Shown one piece after another: positions 1 through 5,377 of a stretch of 10,621 bases of DNA. The stretch comes from a bacterium. Lineage in GTDB: Bacteria; Chloroflexota; Dormibacteria; Aeolococcales; Bog-877. The notes under the pieces are model-generated. The model was not told where the DNA came from. It was given only the letters and a program-made list of their open reading frames with translations, and ran no database searches. The translations under genes were made by a program, and so were the position numbers. The first letter of the stretch is position 1, and each line of letters opens with the position of its first letter. The stretch lies in contig JAJZGN010000053.1 of NCBI GenBank assembly GCA_021798435.1, positions 1 to 10,621 on the forward strand, written 5' to 3'.

Positions 1-35
1 GCTTCTGATCGTCCGGCGCGCCCCGCGAGGCCGGC

Positions 36-65
36 TTGGCCCTCCTCGGATTGCCGTGTTAGAAT
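36..65 (+). promoter_or_regulatory. Promoter of the tRNA pair
   Basis: A -35-like TTGGCC (36-41) and a -10 box TAGAAT (60-65) are separated by 18 bases, a normal sigma-70-type arrangement. The predicted start of transcription is about base 72, on the 5' end of the first tRNA. No other promoter is evident before the second tRNA, so both are probably co-transcribed. This is a motif match read by eye. Confidence 0.55.
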
Positions 66-70
66 CAGCC

Positions 71-142
71 TGCGGCGTGGAGCAGTGGCAGCTCGTCGGG
101 CTCATAACCCGAAGGTCCCAAGTTCGAGTCTTGGCGCCGCAA
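71..142 (+). tRNA. Initiator tRNA-fMet (CAU)
   Basis: The sequence folds into a full cloverleaf: acceptor stem TGCGGCG with CGCCGCA, D stem GAGC/GCTC, anticodon stem TCGGG/CCCGA around loop CTCATAA, and T stem CCAAG/CTTGG with loop TTCGAGT. The anticodon is CAU. The three stacked G:C pairs beside the anticodon loop (GGG/CCC) and the A11:U24 pair in the D stem are hallmarks of bacterial initiator tRNA. The first acceptor position forms a U1:A72 pair where most bacterial initiators have a C1:A72 mismatch. The 3' CCA is not encoded, since the discriminator A at 142 is followed by CGC, so it must be added by a CCA-adding enzyme. The D loop is short (7 bases). Confidence 0.95.
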
Positions 143-173
143 CGCTCCCCCCGGCTGGATCTGAACTTCGCTC

Positions 174-246
174 GGCGGTATAGCTCAGGGGTTAGAGCGC
201 TCGGCTCATAACCGAGGTGTCCCTGGTTCGAATCCAGGTACCGCCA
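174..246 (+). tRNA. tRNA-Met (CAU), probably elongator
   Basis: A complete cloverleaf is visible: acceptor GGCGGTA with TACCGCC, D stem GCTC/GAGC, anticodon stem CTCGG/CCGAG around loop CTCATAA (anticodon CAU), T stem CCTGG/CCAGG with loop TTCGAAT, and discriminator A246. It lacks the GGG/CCC anticodon stem of the initiator, so it is either elongator Met or the lysidine-modified tRNA-Ile2. Acceptor pairs 4:69 and 5:68 are G:C, not the C:G pairs that TilS favours in E. coli tRNA-Ile2, so elongator Met is preferred. It lies 31 bases after tRNA-fMet. CCA is not encoded (A246 is followed by CCG). Confidence 0.9.
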
Positions 247-345
247 CCGGCCTCGTTTTCCTTGCCGCGGCTGGTTGCTGGTCGGAGGTCGGGTCGGGAA
301 GCTCCCCAGGTCGACGAGCGCGCCGGAGCCGACGGCCGAGATCGC

Positions 346-381
346 CCCGGGATGGGAGCGGGAGCCCGGCGAGATCCCGGG
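346..381. repeat. Inverted repeat upstream of the ftsH promoter
   Basis: CCCGGGAT (346-353) and ATCCCGGG (374-381) are perfect 8-base inverted arms around a 20-base spacer. The repeat sits in the 173-base gap between the second tRNA and ftsH, about 25 bases before the ftsH -10 box. It could be a factorless terminator for the tRNA transcript or an operator. There is no T-run after it. The rest of the gap (247-345) shows nothing recognisable. Confidence 0.35.
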
Positions 382-406
382 CGGCGCCCCAATGGGGAGT
401 TGCGGA

Positions 407-412
407 TACAAT
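407..412 (+). promoter_or_regulatory. -10 box of ftsH
   Basis: TACAAT (407-412) is a near-consensus -10 box, and no clear -35 lies at the usual distance. Transcription from it would start around 419-420, which is the A of the ftsH ATG at 420. No Shine-Dalgarno sequence precedes that ATG. Together these suggest a leaderless mRNA. Confidence 0.5.
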
Positions 413-419
413 CTGGGCC

Positions 420-2312
420 ATGCCCGCGCAGCGCCGTGCCGTCGCCTACGTGGTGATCTTCGCCGCCATCCTGGCGATCGCCCTCCTGGCCTTTCACATG
501 GCCCCGGGTCCCAGCATTCCATCGGCCCCGGCCGGGACCCTCCAGAAGGCGCTCGCCGACTACCAACTCCAGAGCGAGGGGAAGACGATTTCCGCCGGGG
601 CCCCCATAATCAGCAGCAGCCCAAGTCACCGGGTCCAGGTGCAGAACTCCGGCTCCCAGGTCCTGTGGTGGACCACCACCGGAAAGGAGTACCAGTCGGT
701 GACCGACGGCACCGATCCCGGCACCCTGTTTGAACGCTATGGATTCACCAATTACAGCTACCAGAGCTCGAGCGGGAACAGCTTGCTTCTTTCGGTAATC
801 CTCCCCAACGTCCTGATCGTCTTGGTGGTCCTGCTGTTCATCTGGTTCATCATGCGCCAGAGCCAATCGGGCAACAATCAGGCGCTCTCATTCGGCCGCA
901 GCCGGGCCCGGATGGTGGCCGGGGACAAGCCCCAGGTGACCTTCGCGGATGTCGCCGGAGTGGACGAGGCCAAGCAGGAGCTCACCGAGATCGTGGAGTT
1001 CCTCAAGTACCCTGACCGCTTCACCTCGCTGGGGGCCCGCATTCCCAAGGGGGTGCTGATGGTGGGGCCCCCAGGCGCCGGCAAAACCCTGCTCAGCAAG
1101 GCGGTGGCCGGGGAAGCCGGGGTGCCCTTCTTCAGCATCTCGGGGTCCGAGTTCGTCGAGATGTTCGTGGGGGTCGGCGCCTCCCGGGTCCGGGACCTGT
1201 TCGACCAGGCCAAGAAGAACAGCCCCTGCATAGTCTTCGTGGACGAGATCGACGCCGTGGGTCGGCAGCGGGGGGCCGGACTGGGTGGGGGCCACGACGA
1301 GCGGGAGCAGACCCTGAACCAGCTGCTGGTGGAGATGGACGGGTTCGAGACCAACACCCACGTGATCGTGATCGCGGCCACCAACCGCCCCGACGTTCTC
1401 GACCCCGCCCTGCTGCGGCCTGGCCGCTTCGACCGCCACGTGACCCTGGACCGGCCGGACATCCGCGGCCGGGAGGCGATCCTGAAGGTGCACGCCCGCA
1501 ACAAGCCCTTGGACACCACGGTGGACCTGACCGTTCTGGCCCGCCAGACGGTGGGCTTCAGTGGCGCCGACCTGGCCAATCTCATCAACGAGGCCGCCAT
1601 CCTGGCGGCCCGGCAGAGCCACAAGGTGATCGCGATGCAGGAGCTCGAGGAGGCGATCGCCCGGGTGATCGCCGGGCCCGAGCGCAAGTCGCGGCGGATC
1701 TCGGACGAGGAGAAGCTGGTCATCGCCTATCACGAGATGGGGCACGCCCTGGTGATGCGCAGCCTTCCCCACTGTGACCCCCCCTACAAGATCAGCATCG
1801 TGAGCCGGGGCATGGCCCTCGGCTGGACCATGCAGCTGCCGGAGCACGACAAGGTGCTGGTCAGCAAGGCAGAGCTCACCGACCAGCTGGCCGGGATCCT
1901 GGGCGGGCGCGTCGCCGAGGAGCTGCTCTTGGGCGACGCCAACATCACCACCGGTGCCTCCGACGACATCGGCAAGGCCACCAAGCTGGCAAGGCGGATG
2001 GTGACCGAGTGGGGGATGAGCGAGAAGCTGGGCCCGCTCGCCTTCGGCACCAAGGAGGAGCTCGTCTTTCTGGGACGCGATCTCGGCGAGCAGCGCAACT
2101 ACTCAGAGGAGGTGGCGGGTGAGATCGATCAGGAGGTCCACTCCCTGGTCGACAACGCCTACCTCACCGCCAAGAAGGTCCTGACGCTGCGCCGAGGCAC
2201 CCTGCAGGCGCTGGCCGACCACCTGATCCAGGTGGAGTCGATGGACCGGGCGGAGATGGACGAGCTCATCCGCCAGGTCGAGGAGGAAGCGCCGGCGGCG
2301 GCGGGGATGTGA
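420..2312 (+). CDS. ftsH: ATP-dependent zinc metalloprotease FtsH
   Basis: FtsH is a hexameric membrane-anchored AAA+ protease that extracts and degrades misfolded membrane proteins and selected cytosolic regulators. The 630-residue length is normal. Visible features: transmembrane segment 9-27, an external domain of about 95 residues, second transmembrane segment 123-145, Walker A GPPGAGKT (216-223), Walker B IVFVDEID (271-278), and the second region of homology with arginine fingers (about 321-339, ending RPGRFDR). The zinc site is HEMGH (438-442), and the third ligand is probably D516 in TGASDD. The HExxH alanine common in FtsH (HEAGH) is methionine here; the zinc ligands and catalytic Glu439 are intact. 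The ATG at 420 is chosen because the first transmembrane helix follows at once and a -10 box lies 7 bases upstream. The acidic C-terminal tail is ordinary. The gene seems monocistronic and is followed by a hairpin. Confidence 0.97.
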   Translation: MPAQRRAVAYVVIFAAILAIALLAFHMAPGPSIPSAPAGTLQKALADYQLQSEGKTISAGAPIISSSPSHRVQVQNSGSQVLWWTTTGKEYQSVTDGTDPGTLFERYGFTNYSYQSSSGNSLLLSVILPNVLIVLVVLLFIWFIMRQSQSGNNQALSFGRSRARMVAGDKPQVTFADVAGVDEAKQELTEIVEFLKYPDRFTSLGARIPKGVLMVGPPGAGKTLLSKAVAGEAGVPFFSISGSEFVEMFVGVGASRVRDLFDQAKKNSPCIVFVDEIDAVGRQRGAGLGGGHDEREQTLNQLLVEMDGFETNTHVIVIAATNRPDVLDPALLRPGRFDRHVTLDRPDIRGREAILKVHARNKPLDTTVDLTVLARQTVGFSGADLANLINEAAILAARQSHKVIAMQELEEAIARVIAGPERKSRRISDEEKLVIAYHEMGHALVMRSLPHCDPPYKISIVSRGMALGWTMQLPEHDKVLVSKAELTDQLAGILGGRVAEELLLGDANITTGASDDIGKATKLARRMVTEWGMSEKLGPLAFGTKEELVFLGRDLGEQRNYSEEVAGEIDQEVHSLVDNAYLTAKKVLTLRRGTLQALADHLIQVESMDRAEMDELIRQVEEEAPAAAGM

Positions 2313-2319
2313 TCTGGGC

Positions 2320-2344
2320 GCCACCGGGAACCGATCCCGGTGGT
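2320..2344. terminator. Hairpin between convergent genes, probable bidirectional terminator
   Basis: CCACCGGGA (2321-2329) and TCCCGGTGG (2335-2343) form a perfect 9-bp stem with a 5-base loop, extended by a G:T pair (2320/2344). It lies between the ftsH stop (2312) and the stop of the convergent small gene (2347-2349), so it could end both transcripts. There is no T-run on either side, as is common in GC-rich genomes, so it may act as an RNA-end stabiliser or need a factor. Confidence 0.5.
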
Positions 2345-2346
2345 GG

Positions 2347-2544
2347 CTACTCCGGGGCCGGGGCGGTGAACCCCGCGCGACGCACCTCGTCCGACTCCCG
2401 CACCCGGCGCACCAGATATCGGAGTCTGGTCCCGACCGCCACGGCTTGGAAGAGGTCGTAGCCCTCAGCGCCAAGGTGGTTGACCTCGTCCAGGGAGTCC
2501 AGCTCGCGGTACTCGTACACCGTGCGGGTCGGGGAGGTGGGCAA
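2347..2544 (-). CDS. Small DUF4177-like protein
   Basis: This 65-residue reading frame runs opposite to its neighbours. The core (residues 9-49) starts with VYEYREL, passes through LGAEGYDL and ends in a YLVRRV strand. This resembles the DUF4177 family of small proteins, whose typical pattern is YEYK.., ..LGAEGWEL.. and a final FVLKR-type strand. Its function is unknown. The TTG start (2542-2544) is chosen because AGGAG lies 7 bases upstream on the minus strand (2552-2556), the same spacing as at the two clp genes here. A GTG eight codons later is the alternative. It converges on ftsH and is divergent from rpsA. The frame stays open upstream into rpsA, but that extension has no family resemblance. 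The identification rests on pattern recall, not a search. Confidence 0.6.
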   Translation of the reverse strand: MPTSPTRTVYEYRELDSLDEVNHLGAEGYDLFQAVAVGTRLRYLVRRVRESDEVRRAGFTAPAPE

Positions 2545-2639
2545 GGCAGGGCTCCTGTTGTCCTCGGTGGCGGCCTTCGACCCCCAGTTTGCCACGGAGG
2601 GGGGCCCGAACTTTGTCGGGCGGCGGGGTGACCGCCTGC

Positions 2640-2648
2640 TGATATACT
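2640..2648 (+). promoter_or_regulatory. Extended -10 promoter of rpsA
   Basis: TGA followed by TATACT (2643-2648) is an extended -10 element, which can work without a -35 box; none is clear upstream. Transcription would start near 2655 and give a leader of about 58 bases before the TTG at 2713. The leader contains GGGC-TTCG-GCCC (2668-2679), a short stem closed by a cUUCGg tetraloop, and GGAGG at 2695-2699. Confidence 0.5.
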
Positions 2649-2712
2649 CTCGGCCGCACCGGGGCCGGGGCTTCGGCCCGCCTTCCACACCTTCGGAGGA
2701 CATCTCAGTCCC

Positions 2713-4011
2713 TTGACCCAGCTCGCCACTCCCGCGCCCGCCGAGGAGGTGACCACGTTCAGCTCCATGGAGGAGTACCTGCGGGTCAGCGCCGACTCCA
2801 TCCGCACCCTGACCTATGGCGACATCGTGGATGGCACCGTGGTGAGGGTCGACCCCGACGAGGTGCTGGTGGACATCGGGGCCAAGTCGGAGGGGGTGAT
2901 CTCCAACCGCGAACTCACCGGGCGCGCTGAGGAGCCGGTGATCCTGGAGCCTGGCGACCACGTGAAGGTCTACGTGCTGCAGTCCGAGAACGAGGACGGC
3001 AACGTGGTGCTCAGCCTGAGACGGGCCCGCGCCGAGGGAATCTGGGCCAAGGCGGCCGAGAAGGAGAGCACCGGGGAGGGGGTCGAGGCTGAGGTCAAGG
3101 AGCAGAACAAGGGCGGGCTCATCGTCAACATCATGGGTCTGCGGGGCTTCCTACCCAGCTCCCAGGTGGCGCGCACCCACTCCGGCAACCTGGTGGACCT
3201 GGTCGGCGAGAGGATCATGGTCAAGATCCTCGAGGTGAACCGCAAGCGCAACCGGCTCATCGTCAGCCAGCGGGCCGCGCAGGACGAGGACCGGGCTCGC
3301 CAGCGTGAGGAGCTGTTCGAGCGGCTGGCGGTGGGCGATGTGGTCAGCGGCAAGGTGAGCGGGCTCACCTCATACGGGGCCTTCGTCAACCTGGGTGGTG
3401 CGGACGGCCTGATCCACATCAGCGAGCTCTCCTGGGACCGGGTCAGCAACGTCTCGGACATGCTGGCCGTAGGGGACGAGGTCACGGTCCGGGTGATCAA
3501 GCTCGACCCCGAACTTTCGCGCATCTCCCTCTCGCTCCGGCAGATGGGGGAGGACCCCTGGGACAGCATCGAGGCGCGCTTCCCACCGGGCACCGAGATC
3601 GAGGGGGCTGTGACCAAGACCAAGAAGTACGGCGCCTTCCTCCAGATCGCCGATGGGGTGGAGGGACTCCTGCACATAAGCGAGCTTTCCTGGGAGCACG
3701 TGGAGCGCACCGAGGACGTGCTCCGGGTGGGGGACAGCATCAAGGTCGTGGTCCTGCAGGCGGACCGCGGCCGTCGCCGCATCTCCCTCTCCTACCGGCA
3801 GCTGCTTCCTCGCCCAGACCACCTGGCCGACGAGCCCGACGTGGCCGAGGGACGCTACTCCGCAGCCGCTGACTACCTGCCCGGCGACGACGACGACGAG
3901 CCGGCCGAGGAGGAGGAGGAGGCGGTGGACGGAGCCCAGGCCGCAGCGGAGCAGGAGCCCGAGGCGGCCGAAGGCGACGACACCGCCCCGGAGGAGCCAG
4001 CGGCCGAGTAG
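2713..4011 (+). CDS. rpsA: 30S ribosomal protein S1
   Basis: S1 binds mRNA on the small ribosomal subunit and helps initiation on structured or weak-Shine-Dalgarno messages. The 432-residue protein carries four S1 (OB-fold) domains at about 33-105, 120-189, 206-278 and 291-364. Domains 3 and 4 carry the canonical YGAFV/YGAFL, LIHISELSW/LLHISELSW and RISLS signatures. A highly acidic tail follows (about 391-432). Four domains is usual for Gram-positive-type S1; proteobacterial S1 has six. The start is uncertain. TTG 2713 has GGAGG upstream, but 13 bases away, which is long. In-frame GTG 2749 and ATG 2767 are alternatives, the latter 17 bases after a GAGGAGG. All lie before the first domain. 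The gene is probably transcribed alone from the extended -10 promoter. Confidence 0.95.
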   Translation: MTQLATPAPAEEVTTFSSMEEYLRVSADSIRTLTYGDIVDGTVVRVDPDEVLVDIGAKSEGVISNRELTGRAEEPVILEPGDHVKVYVLQSENEDGNVVLSLRRARAEGIWAKAAEKESTGEGVEAEVKEQNKGGLIVNIMGLRGFLPSSQVARTHSGNLVDLVGERIMVKILEVNRKRNRLIVSQRAAQDEDRARQREELFERLAVGDVVSGKVSGLTSYGAFVNLGGADGLIHISELSWDRVSNVSDMLAVGDEVTVRVIKLDPELSRISLSLRQMGEDPWDSIEARFPPGTEIEGAVTKTKKYGAFLQIADGVEGLLHISELSWEHVERTEDVLRVGDSIKVVVLQADRGRRRISLSYRQLLPRPDHLADEPDVAEGRYSAAADYLPGDDDDEPAEEEEEAVDGAQAAAEQEPEAAEGDDTAPEEPAAE

Positions 4012-4150
4012 GACGCCGGCCACTTCCCGCGCCCCTGGCGGCGCCCCTCCGCCCCCGCTGCCGGGTCGGCTCAGAGTGCGCGGAGCTGCATCCCACAGTG
4101 CGGCGGCGACCCGCGGGTAGCCCTCGCCGTCAGGGAATCCCGCGCTGGGG

Positions 4151-4156
4151 CACAAT
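4151..4156 (+). promoter_or_regulatory. Possible -10 box of the Clp_N gene
   Basis: CACAAT (4151-4156) matches 4 of 6 bases of the consensus, in a GC-rich 207-base gap between rpsA and the next gene. A start near 4163 would give a leader of about 56 bases before the ATG at 4219. No convincing -35 is seen. The rest of the gap (4012-4150) shows only a weak GGCCG/CGGCC hairpin across the rpsA stop (4002-4021). Confidence 0.3.
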
Positions 4157-4206
4157 GGCCCCGGGCCCTTGTGGAACCGCGTACCGGGTGCCGAACGGCT
4201 GGGTCC

Positions 4207-4211
4207 AGGAG
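4207..4211 (+). promoter_or_regulatory. Ribosome binding site deciding the Clp_N gene start
   Basis: AGGAG lies 7 bases before ATG 4219. This favours 4219 over the in-frame upstream GTG at 4171, and the ATG-encoded start MYPYDRF matches the MYPFERF start of the adjacent ClpC. Confidence 0.7.
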
Positions 4212-4218
4212 ACGCGTC

Positions 4219-5208
4219 ATGTATCCCTACGATAGGTTTTCGGAGCGGGCCAAGTCGGCCCTTACCCTCGCCCAGGGCGAGGCCGAGAAGTCCCATCACT
4301 CCTACATCGGGACCGAGCACATCCTGCTCGGGCTTCTCCGTGAGGGTGATGGGCTTGCGGCCCAGGTCCTGGCCGACCTCGGGGTGGAGATCGACAAGGT
4401 CCGGAGCACCATCGAGTCGGTCCTAGGCCGGAATCAGGGTGTGATAGTCCAGCAGATCGTCCCCACCTCGCGGGTCAAGAAGGTGATCGAGATCGCCTTC
4501 GAAGAGGCCAAGCGGACGAACGACACCTTCGTCGGCACCGAGCACCTCCTGCTGGGGCTCCTGATCGAGGGTGAGGGGATCGCGGCGCACGTCCTCGAGG
4601 ACCTGGGCGCCAACCTGGAGACGGTACGGGCGGAGATCGAGAAGCTGGGGCAGGCGGGGGGGCGAGAAGGGGAGGAACCCCGCCCTCCGCCCTATTGGTC
4701 CGGCCACCAGGGGCCCTCGAGACTCCGGCCCGCGTTCCCCGGCGGGGCGTGGGGCGGCCCTCCCCGCCCCGATTCCGGGCCCCGCCTCACCGCCGAGGCC
4801 CGAAGTGCAGTCGCCCTTGCCGAGGAGGAATGCCTGCACATGGGGGCGATGGCGGTCGGGACGGAGCATCTGCTGGTCGGCCTCCTGCGCCAGGGGTTGG
4901 GCCGGGCCGCCTCGGCGCTCACCCAGGCCGGGGTGGAGCTGGAGCGTGTTCGGGCCGAGGTGGGGATGGCGAGGGGGGGCGGGGAGCGTCCCCTTGAGCT
5001 GGGCTGGGCTCCGGGAGCGCGGGACGCCCTGGCCGAGGCGGCGACCGCCGCCCGGGGACTTCCTGTCGGAACTGACCTGATCCTCGCCGCCTGTGTTCGC
5101 GACGAGGCGGGGGCCGCGGCTGTGCTGGGGCGGCTCGGGGTTGACCCGGAGGCGGTGCTGGCCCGGCTGGCTCAGGTGGGATCCGGGGAGGCCCCGTCCC
5201 CGGCGTAA
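4219..5208 (+). CDS. Clp_N-only protein: two double Clp N-domains, no ATPase
   Basis: This 329-residue protein consists of Clp N-terminal repeats alone. Residues 1-143 form a double Clp_N module about 85% identical (22 differences, counted by eye) to the N-domain of the ClpC encoded next door. A Gly/Pro/Arg-rich linker (about 144-186) leads to a second, much more divergent double module (about 187-318). No Walker motif or ClpP-binding loop is present. In ClpC the N-domain docks adaptors and substrates, and in Bacillus binds phosphoarginine through a Glu in each GTEH motif. GTEH is kept at 31-34, 106-109 and 214-217, but the fourth copy reads GTDL (284-287). Known analogues are mycobacterial ClpC2 (a Clp_N decoy that binds ClpC1-targeting antibiotics) and plant ClpT. 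Inferred role: adaptor, decoy or competitor for ClpC. The four-repeat layout differs from ClpC2, and the function here is unproven. Confidence 0.85.
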   Translation: MYPYDRFSERAKSALTLAQGEAEKSHHSYIGTEHILLGLLREGDGLAAQVLADLGVEIDKVRSTIESVLGRNQGVIVQQIVPTSRVKKVIEIAFEEAKRTNDTFVGTEHLLLGLLIEGEGIAAHVLEDLGANLETVRAEIEKLGQAGGREGEEPRPPPYWSGHQGPSRLRPAFPGGAWGGPPRPDSGPRLTAEARSAVALAEEECLHMGAMAVGTEHLLVGLLRQGLGRAASALTQAGVELERVRAEVGMARGGGERPLELGWAPGARDALAEAATAARGLPVGTDLILAACVRDEAGAAAVLGRLGVDPEAVLARLAQVGSGEAPSPA

Positions 5209-5236
5209 CCGGTTCGAAGCAGAGATGAGATCGCCG

Positions 5237-5253
5237 CTCCGAGGTCCTCGGGG
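5237..5253 (+). terminator. Short hairpin between the Clp_N gene and clpC
   Basis: CTCCGAG (5237-5243) pairs with CTCGGGG (5247-5253) around a 3-base loop, with one T:G wobble. It lies 28 bases after the Clp_N stop and about 20 bases before the clpC -10 box. It could be a weak terminator or part of an operator. There is no T-run. Confidence 0.3.
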
Positions 5254-5274
5254 CTTCGGTCGGGCCGGATTGGG

Positions 5275-5280
5275 CATAAT
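5275..5280 (+). promoter_or_regulatory. -10 box of clpC
   Basis: CATAAT (5275-5280) matches 5 of 6 consensus bases. Transcription would start near 5287, giving a leader of about 90 bases before the clpC GTG at 5378. No good -35 lies at the expected distance, and I do not recognise CtsR, HspR or ClgR operator sequences in the gap. Confidence 0.45.
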
Positions 5281-5365
5281 GCGCTTGTGATCGGCACGGC
5301 GACCCGCCCCATACCCGCCCAGGTCCCGCAGCATCGGCTGGCGGACCCTGCCCCTGCCGGGGTCG

Positions 5366-5370
5366 AGGAG
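5366..5370 (+). promoter_or_regulatory. Ribosome binding site of clpC
   Basis: AGGAG lies 7 bases before GTG 5378, confirming that start. The spacing is identical to that of the paralogous Clp_N gene upstream. Confidence 0.75.
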
Positions 5371-5377
5371 ATGTTCC

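Noticed and set aside
888..1847. Long minus-strand frames inside ftsH (888-1847 and 878-1723)
   Set aside because: They are shadows of the well-conserved FtsH AAA+ and protease domains, with no domain signatures of their own.
2545..2961. Upstream extension of the small minus-strand frame to a 204-residue protein
   Set aside because: The extension overlaps rpsA and has no similarity to anything recognised. The AGGAG site and the family match both point to a start at 2544.
4171..4218. Upstream GTG start for the Clp_N gene
   Set aside because: It lacks a ribosome binding site, and the extra residues do not match Clp N-domains. ATG 4219 has AGGAG at 7 bases and matches the ClpC N-terminus.
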